DNA from: an uncultured Bacteroides sp.
Lineage (GTDB): Bacteria > Bacteroidota > Bacteroidia > Chitinophagales > Chitinophagaceae
NCBI GenBank assembly: GCA_902168085.1
Contig: CABHOP010000009.1
Span: 1-36,196 of the forward strand
Direction of reading: 5' to 3'
Length of the DNA stretch: 36,196 bases
Part shown: positions 31,683 to 36,196 of the stretch, piece after piece
Numbering within the stretch: the stretch's first letter is position 1
Layout: each line of letters starts with the position of its first letter
Made by a program: the position numbers and the translations under genes
The notes under the pieces: generated by a model
The model's input: only the letters and a program-made list of their open reading frames with translations
Database searches by the model: none
What the model was told of the DNA's origin: nothing

Positions 31683-33329
31683 CTATTCTTTTATGAAAGT
31701 ACCTGCCAGCTTGCCTTCTGCTATGTTGTAAATGATGTGATACATGCCCCTTGCCAGGTGGCTTACACCTATCTTTACTTGCGTAGCAGATGAGCTTACC
31801 TGTATCGGCACTTCCCTGCCTGTTACATCATATACTTTTACAGCAGCCTTACCGCCGGGTACATCTATATACACGGCATCATTAGCGGGATTGGGATATA
31901 CCTGTAGCTTAGATGGAGCCTTTACAGTATTGCCCACCCCTGTAGCCGGCGTGATGGTATAATGCCTGATAGCCGTATCTGCCAATGCTGTAATGCCGTT
32001 TAGTGTCATGCTGTCGCAGTTATTGAGGTGAGAAGTATCTGTAATCACCAGTGCGAAGGCAAACTTCTTTGTACTCTTGGATGGAAAGTCAAAATCATTA
32101 CTGGCTAATACAAATCGCCTGTCTGAAGCTAAATTACCGGCAGCACATTCAGACCATTCGGTATTATTAGCAGGATTGCCGCTAAATACATAATTAGCAT
32201 CGGGGCCAGCACCACGCCCCGTAGAGGCAACACCGGGTGTAAAGTCATTGTGCAGATGTTGACCATCCCTGAAGGTAGAACGCAGGTAATGATTGAACTC
32301 TGTGCCATTTTTAGGATCCCCCGATACCGAGTTATCATTATTGAAATACATAAAGCTGCCCGCTGGTACTTTGTTAGTAGCATTGTCGCCGGGTAGTTCC
32401 AGCAGGGTTATGCCCATAATAGGCGGTGACTCGTGATACTCACCTGTAGGTGCGCCTACCCCATCGTAAGCATTCCCATTAAAGCACATGCCCAACCTGC
32501 GGGTAGAATCGAACCCTATATAATCATCATTGAAATATCCGAGGTCTACATCCGTCCATAAACCACAACGGAAACCGCTATAATCCTGGTTGGAAGTATT
32601 CGTCATTTCATATTCATAGAATATAATGCTCGCTAATGTGCCACTGTTATATGCATACGCTTTAGCACGTACTTCCATAGATATGTTTTCCGTCTGACTG
32701 TTGGCATGCAACCCTGTAGCGTCGTTAAATATCCACCATAGCATCTGGTCGCCTTTTATATCGGGATAGTCGCCTGCAAGGGCATCATAGTTGCCATCTC
32801 CATTTACATCTACAAAAGGAGCCATGGTAGTGGTGATAGTAAGGGCGGCGCCGTTTTTGCCTTTAGCATGGGCATTATTCTTAGCGGGCCATTCGAGTAT
32901 AGGGGCTGGCGTATTAGCAAGGGTGTGTGTTGATAAGGCTCTGAATGCATTGATATCTGATTTATTCACTTTCCATACACGTGCCCACGATTCAGATACT
33001 GCATTTGCACTGGCAGCATCGGGTGGTACAGGACCGGGCCATATATCATTGCCGGTTTGGCGATAGGTTTGTGCAGCAGTGTGCATTTGCCCCACTGCAT
33101 CATAACCACTGAACCACAGGGCGCTGACGTGGCTCACATGTTTTCCGCTGCCTTTGGGGAACTCACATCGGGCTTCGGCCTTTGCGGGGTCCCACCATAG
33201 GTCGCCATGCAGGGCTACGGCGGCTTTTATATTGCCCACATCCACATACTCTATATCGTTAAAGGTCTTTTGTGCCAGGGCATGTGCAGAAAGTACAGTA
33301 AAAGCAAGTAAGGTTGAAACGGATTTCAT
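31683..33329 (-). CDS. Large secreted protein with T9SS sorting domain
   Basis: I start at the ATG at 33329 (signal peptide MKSVSTLLAFTVLSAHALAQ); the longer frame adds 31 residues without signal character. The 548-residue product contains a calcium-loop-like DVNGDGNYD, a GxxADYP-type segment, and long beta-rich stretches (FRCGLWTDVDLGYFNDDYIGFD, KFAFALVITDTSHLNNC). A C-terminal type A sorting domain (VYPNPANDAVYIDV, GMYHIIYN, AGTFIKE) ends it. It belongs to the family of T9SS-exported proteins with a shared 400-residue unnamed region. A role at the cell surface is likely; the exact job is unknown. Confidence 0.85.
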   Translation of the reverse strand: MKSVSTLLAFTVLSAHALAQKTFNDIEYVDVGNIKAAVALHGDLWWDPAKAEARCEFPKGSGKHVSHVSALWFSGYDAVGQMHTAAQTYRQTGNDIWPGPVPPDAASANAVSESWARVWKVNKSDINAFRALSTHTLANTPAPILEWPAKNNAHAKGKNGAALTITTTMAPFVDVNGDGNYDALAGDYPDIKGDQMLWWIFNDATGLHANSQTENISMEVRAKAYAYNSGTLASIIFYEYEMTNTSNQDYSGFRCGLWTDVDLGYFNDDYIGFDSTRRLGMCFNGNAYDGVGAPTGEYHESPPIMGITLLELPGDNATNKVPAGSFMYFNNDNSVSGDPKNGTEFNHYLRSTFRDGQHLHNDFTPGVASTGRGAGPDANYVFSGNPANNTEWSECAAGNLASDRRFVLASNDFDFPSKSTKKFAFALVITDTSHLNNCDSMTLNGITALADTAIRHYTITPATGVGNTVKAPSKLQVYPNPANDAVYIDVPGGKAAVKVYDVTGREVPIQVSSSATQVKIGVSHLARGMYHIIYNIAEGKLAGTFIKE

Positions 33330-33423
33330 AACGGTTGGTTTTGGTGTTAAAATGATACTGATATTAAAGTTAATTGCACAACCAGGGCGGATGCAATAGC
33401 TGCATGAAAACCTTACAAACAAA

Positions 33424-33487
33424 GGAGATTCGCCATACTATCTCATGACAAAAAGTATATATTAATTCATAGTATTGTCATGTCTCC
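33424..33487. repeat. Overlapping inverted repeats in a divergent intergenic region
   Basis: CATGACAA (33444-33451) with TTGTCATG (33475-33482), ATACTAT (33435-33441) with ATAGTAT (33470-33476), and GGAGA (33424-33428) with TCTCC (33483-33487). The first two pairs use overlapping right arms, so only one can form at a time. The site lies between the divergent T9SS cargo and lipoprotein genes. Confidence 0.55.
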
Positions 33488-33607
33488 TGTATTTATTAAC
33501 TATCAGTTTATACCACTGTTAAACATATACTAAACCAACCCGAGTAGCTGGCATATGCTATGGTGTGATAGTACCTTTAAAAAGACCACCTACCAAAACA
33601 GCAGCCA

Positions 33608-34141
33608 ATGAAGAAGATACCAGGTACACTCCTAATAGTGATTGCATCTTGTAGCGTATATAGCTGCAGTAGCCACAATAAAGCCCTCACTAAAGAAATA
33701 GCTGCCGATAAAATAGCCTATAGCCTGGATAGTATATATGCCCCCTTGTTTCACACCAATAAGCATATAAACCGCGCACGCCTGCCCGATAATATTAAGG
33801 CCATGAAAGCAGTGGGGTTTATAGACCTGCTGCCTGCCGATGACGGTATGCTGGAGATAAAAGTGCTGGACAAAGCACAGCCTTACTTTGTGAAAGAAGC
33901 ATCTGACGAACTACAGTTTACCCCCGGATTGATGGATATAGAGGTGGTATCTATAAGGCAGAAAGGAAAGAACAGGCAGGGCAAGCCCGTGTACCTTGTA
34001 CGCTATAAAGAGCAGGTAGTAAAAAGCGAATTTATTAAAGCATGGAAACCACGTGCCCCGAAACCCGGTATTGTATATAATGGGGAAGCTACGTTTATAG
34101 CCGATGGCAACAACTGGAAGATTATAGAATGGGACCTTTGA
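33608..34141 (+). CDS. Hypothetical lipoprotein
   Basis: This 177-residue protein starts with MKKIPGTLLIVIASCSVYSC, a signal peptide with a weak lipobox (VYSC, Cys20). The rest is mixed alpha/beta (DNIKAMKAVGFIDLLPADDGMLEIKVLDKAQPYFV, KPVYLVRYKEQVVKSEFIKAWKPR, GEATFIADGNNWKIIEWDL). I do not recognise a family; the closing GxATFIxDGNNWKI phrase suggests an NTF2-like or similar small binding fold, but this is a guess. It is convergent with dusB, nine bases apart. Confidence 0.7.
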   Translation: MKKIPGTLLIVIASCSVYSCSSHNKALTKEIAADKIAYSLDSIYAPLFHTNKHINRARLPDNIKAMKAVGFIDLLPADDGMLEIKVLDKAQPYFVKEASDELQFTPGLMDIEVVSIRQKGKNRQGKPVYLVRYKEQVVKSEFIKAWKPRAPKPGIVYNGEATFIADGNNWKIIEWDL

Positions 34142-34150
34142 TACTGATAC

Positions 34151-35146
34151 TTATACTGCCACCGGCAAAGCACTATAATGGCCACGCAGGTCTTCAAATA
34201 TCTGTTCCAGCTCGGCAAGGCTTTCGGTAGATACCAGGCGCATACGGAATTCCTTTACATGCGATAACCCTTTCAGGTAGTTGGCATAGTGGCGGCGCAT
34301 TTCCAGTATACCCAGCTTTTCACCCTTCCACTGCACGGCACCATGCAGGTGCTTCAGGCAGGCAGCTATACGCTCATCCAGCGTAGGCGGTGGTAATAGT
34401 TCGCCGGTAGCCCTGTAGTGTTTTATCTCGCGAAATATCCACGGGTAACCTATGGCAGCACGGCCTATCATTACGCCATCTACCCCATAGCGGTTCTTAT
34501 ACTCCACTGCTTTTTGCGGGCTATCTATATCACCATTGCCAAATATGGGTATCCGGATGCGGGGATTGTTCTTCACCTTGCCTATCAGGGTCCAGTCAGC
34601 CTCGCCTTTATACATCTGCACGCGGGTACGGCCGTGTATGGCCAGTGCCTGTATGCCCACATCCTGCAGGCGTTCGGCTACGGTTTCTATATTCTTGCTA
34701 TCCTCATCCCAGCCCAGGCGGGTTTTTACCGTTACGGGTAGTTTGGTGGCTTTTACCACGGCTTCTGTCAGGCGCACCATCAGGTCTATATCCTTCAGCA
34801 CACCGGCACCGGCTCCCTTGCATACCACCTTTTTTACCGGGCAGCCAAAGTTGATGTCCAGCAAATCGGGGTTGGTAGCTTCTATAATACGGGCACTCAT
34901 GGCCAGTGCTTCCTCATCTCCACCAAATATCTGTATGCCTATAGGACGTTCATAATCAAATATATCCAGCTTCTGACGGCTCTTAATGGCATCGCGTATC
35001 AACCCTTCGGAAGAGATGAATTCGGTGTACATCAGGTCGGCACCATTCTCTTTGCACACGGCACGGAAGGGCGGGTCGCTCACATCTTCCATAGGTGCCA
35101 GCAACAGGGGAAAATCGCCCAGGTCTATATTACCGATTTTTGCCAT
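34151..35146 (-). CDS. dusB: tRNA-dihydrouridine synthase B
   Basis: This 331-residue protein has the flavin TIM-barrel of Dus enzymes: LLLAPMEDVSDPPFRAVC at the start, YTEFISSEGLIRD, QIFGGDEEAL, DINFGCPVKKVVCKGAGAG with catalytic Cys109, KTRLGWDED, LAIHGRTRVQMYKGEADW and the FMN phosphate site GVMIGRAAIGYPWIF. It reduces specific uridines in the tRNA D-loop using FMN and NADPH. A -7 element TAACTTTG ends eight bases before the ATG. Four inverted-repeat blocks lie immediately upstream. Confidence 0.95.
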   Translation of the reverse strand: MAKIGNIDLGDFPLLLAPMEDVSDPPFRAVCKENGADLMYTEFISSEGLIRDAIKSRQKLDIFDYERPIGIQIFGGDEEALAMSARIIEATNPDLLDINFGCPVKKVVCKGAGAGVLKDIDLMVRLTEAVVKATKLPVTVKTRLGWDEDSKNIETVAERLQDVGIQALAIHGRTRVQMYKGEADWTLIGKVKNNPRIRIPIFGNGDIDSPQKAVEYKNRYGVDGVMIGRAAIGYPWIFREIKHYRATGELLPPPTLDERIAACLKHLHGAVQWKGEKLGILEMRRHYANYLKGLSHVKEFRMRLVSTESLAELEQIFEDLRGHYSALPVAV

Positions 35147-35154
35147 CGAGGCCG

Positions 35155-35162
35155 CAAAGTTA
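35155..35162 (-). promoter_or_regulatory. -7 element for dusB
   Basis: TAACTTTG on the minus strand matches TAnnTTTG exactly and ends eight bases before the dusB ATG. No TTG is seen about 20 bases upstream; repeat block A begins there instead. Confidence 0.5.
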
Positions 35163-35187
35163 GGGCTTTTCGGGCAGATATGGCGGG

Positions 35188-35262
35188 TTCACGTATACGT
35201 TCAGTGTTTCAGCGTTTCACCATTTCACACCCGTATATATGAAACAGTGAAACGGGTGAAAT
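35188..35262. repeat. Inverted-repeat block A (TTTCA / TGAAA words)
   Basis: The left arm has TTTCA at 35207, 35215 and 35223, plus a GTTCA at 35199, all 8 bases apart. The right arm has TGAAA at 35240, 35248 and 35257 (spacing 8 then 9). A GTATATA centre separates the arms. Together they form a multi-word inverted repeat upstream of dusB. Confidence 0.8.
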
Positions 35263-35330
35263 AATGCGTATGAACACCACAACTGTAGAAGGGATAGGAT
35301 TGGCATAAGGCTTCTAGAAAGGCGCTTGCA

Positions 35331-35401
35331 TTTCATTTGTTTCATATACGTTTCAGCGTTTCATCATTGTATATATGAAACAGTGAAACACGTGAAACAG
35401 G
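35331..35401. repeat. Inverted-repeat block B (TTTCA / TGAAA words)
   Basis: The left arm has TTTCA at 35331, 35340, 35351 and 35359. The right arm has TGAAA at 35376, 35384 and 35393 (spacing 8 then 9). It shares GTTTCAGCGTTTCA and GTATATATGAAACAGTGAAA with block A, so the two are clearly copies of one unit. Confidence 0.8.
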
Positions 35402-35405
35402 AAAA

Positions 35406-35471
35406 TTCCATCACGTTCCGGCGTTCCATCATTCCACTACTGGAATATTGGAACAAGTGGAATAAATGGAA
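35406..35471. repeat. Inverted-repeat block C (TTCCA / TGGAA words)
   Basis: The left arm has TTCCA (or TTCCG) at 35406, 35416, 35424 and 35432. The right arm has TGGAA at 35441, 35449, 35458 and 35467 (spacing 8, 9, 9). The left arm GTTCCGGCGTTCCATCATT aligns with block B with the core word changed throughout. Confidence 0.8.
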
Positions 35472-35480
35472 ATTACTATC

Positions 35481-35534
35481 TGCTCACACTGCTCATGATA
35501 CGGTGGGCGTGAGCGCGTGAGCAACGTGAGCAAC
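35481..35534. repeat. Inverted-repeat block D (GCTCAC / GTGAGC words)
   Basis: The left arm has GCTCAC at 35482 and GCTCA at 35491. The right arm has GTGAGC at 35509, 35517 and 35526 (spacing 8 then 9), with two exact copies of GTGAGCAAC. Same right-arm spacing as blocks A to C but a third core word. Confidence 0.75.
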
Positions 35535-35549
35535 ATGATTATGTAACCA

Positions 35550-36092
35550 CTACCACGGTATCTCTTTCAGTGCAAGGGGTTGTTCTGCCAATGTGATGCT
35601 ATAGTTGTGAAAGTAACCCTCTTCATCCAGATAGATGAACACTAATACATCTGTAGCTTTAGACGTAAACTTGGCCAATCGCATATAATGGTCTGCCTTA
35701 TGGCCTTCTGCTTTGTTCACCACCTTTATCGCAGGGCCATCTTTGAAGGTATAAACAGGTTGTTTGAAGAAACCTGAAGTATCGAGTATAGTAAGTGTTT
35801 CCCCCACAGGGAAAGGTTTGCTTTTCAATATCTTCACCTGTTCTTCTTTACTATATTTTTCAAGGGTAGCTTTTGTATCGGCACTTACAGGGGTGGCATA
35901 TTGCACCCTTTCTGTATTGGTTGCAGGGTCATTTACCAGATACACATCGGGTATAGTCTTCTTCAAGGCACTATACTTATTCTGTGTATATATATAATTA
36001 TTGAGTAAAGATGTTACCTTTTCATCGGTACGTTGTGCAAAGGCTGCAACAGTTTGGCATAGTGCAAAGGATAGTAATAGTGTGTATTTCAT
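35550..36092 (-). CDS. Hypothetical secreted protein
   Basis: This 180-residue protein has a signal peptide (MKYTLLLSFALCQTVAAFAQ). The mature part begins with a helical region (KVTSLLNNYIYTQNKYSALKKTIPD). It continues with VGETLTILDTSGFFKQPVYTFKDG and a beta-rich end (DVLVFIYLDEEGYFHNYSITLA). No lipobox and no family that I recognise. A strong promoter lies 23 bases upstream of the ATG. The gene ends 15 bases before repeat block D. Confidence 0.7.
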   Translation of the reverse strand: MKYTLLLSFALCQTVAAFAQRTDEKVTSLLNNYIYTQNKYSALKKTIPDVYLVNDPATNTERVQYATPVSADTKATLEKYSKEEQVKILKSKPFPVGETLTILDTSGFFKQPVYTFKDGPAIKVVNKAEGHKADHYMRLAKFTSKATDVLVFIYLDEEGYFHNYSITLAEQPLALKEIPW

Positions 36093-36114
36093 TATAGGTA
36101 GTTGAACTGTGTAT

Positions 36115-36145
36115 CAAATATAGTTATGATACACCGTTATATCAA
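36115..36145 (-). promoter_or_regulatory. Bacteroidota promoter for the secreted protein gene
   Basis: On the minus strand TTG (36145-36143), a 20-base spacer and TATATTTG (36122-36115) match the consensus fully. The predicted start leaves a leader of about 17 bases. Confidence 0.8.
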
Positions 36146-36196
36146 TAGAGCGTGTATATATAAATGTTAATACTGAACAGACAACCTATACAAGAT

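Noticed and set aside
35188-35534. CRISPR array
   Set aside because: The repeats are 5-6 base words in inverted orientation with 8-9 base steps, and there are no unique spacers of 30-40 bases or cas genes.

Overview
The window looks like ordinary chromosome of a member of the Bacteroidota, most likely a Chitinophagaceae-type bacterium (inference). The sequence evidence is threefold. Three proteins carry C-terminal type IX secretion (T9SS) sorting domains with the PNPA motif. Several promoters match the Bacteroidota pattern (TTG, about 20 bases, TAnnTTTG). Most genes lack strong Shine-Dalgarno sites. No transposase, integrase, prophage, CRISPR array, rRNA or tRNA was found.

Layout. 1-3.6 kb: the end of a small Cys-rich protein, a double-OmpA-domain protein, and a minus-strand group with a small membrane protein, YajQ, a T9SS cargo protein and a putative outer-membrane barrel. 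3.7-8.2 kb: a fused alpha/beta 2-oxoacid dehydrogenase E1, a CxxCH miniprotein, a CAP-domain protein, DoxX, a small secreted protein and a receiver-like protein that lacks its phosphoacceptor. 8.4-12.1 kb: GNAT acetyltransferase, Crp/Fnr regulator, second DoxX, diheme cytochrome c and a queuosine-precursor transporter. 12.1-14.5 kb: an ECF-type sigma factor broken by a frameshift, followed by a protein that joins an anti-sigma-like N-terminus and inner-membrane helix to an outer-membrane barrel. 14.9-18.5 kb: the Ku-LigD end-joining pair and a cold-shock protein.

18.5-23.6 kb holds a vitamin B12 uptake operon. A clear promoter fires directly into a cobalamin riboswitch, followed by a DUF4465-type T9SS surface protein, a BtuG-like beta-propeller lipoprotein and a BtuB-like TonB-dependent receptor. 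23.6-31.6 kb is mostly housekeeping: RlmB, DUF3052, CWC protein, lipoprotein, YebC, a possible 32-residue membrane peptide with its own promoter, RsmG, a family 2 glycosyltransferase, Tgt, an LptF/LptG permease and a small hypothetical gene. 31.7-36.2 kb: a large T9SS cargo protein, a lipoprotein, DusB and a secreted hypothetical protein.

The strangest piece is the 403-base gap upstream of dusB. It holds four consecutive inverted-repeat blocks that share the same spacing (right-arm words 8 then 9 bases apart) but use different core words: TGAAA twice, then TGGAA, then GTGAGC. I know of no named element with this design. Other points worth checking are the single-base frameshift in the sigma factor, the T9SS-exported form of the B12 operon's first protein, the Tgt protein that has lost two of its three zinc cysteines, and the 32-residue peptide gene with an inverted repeat beside its promoter.
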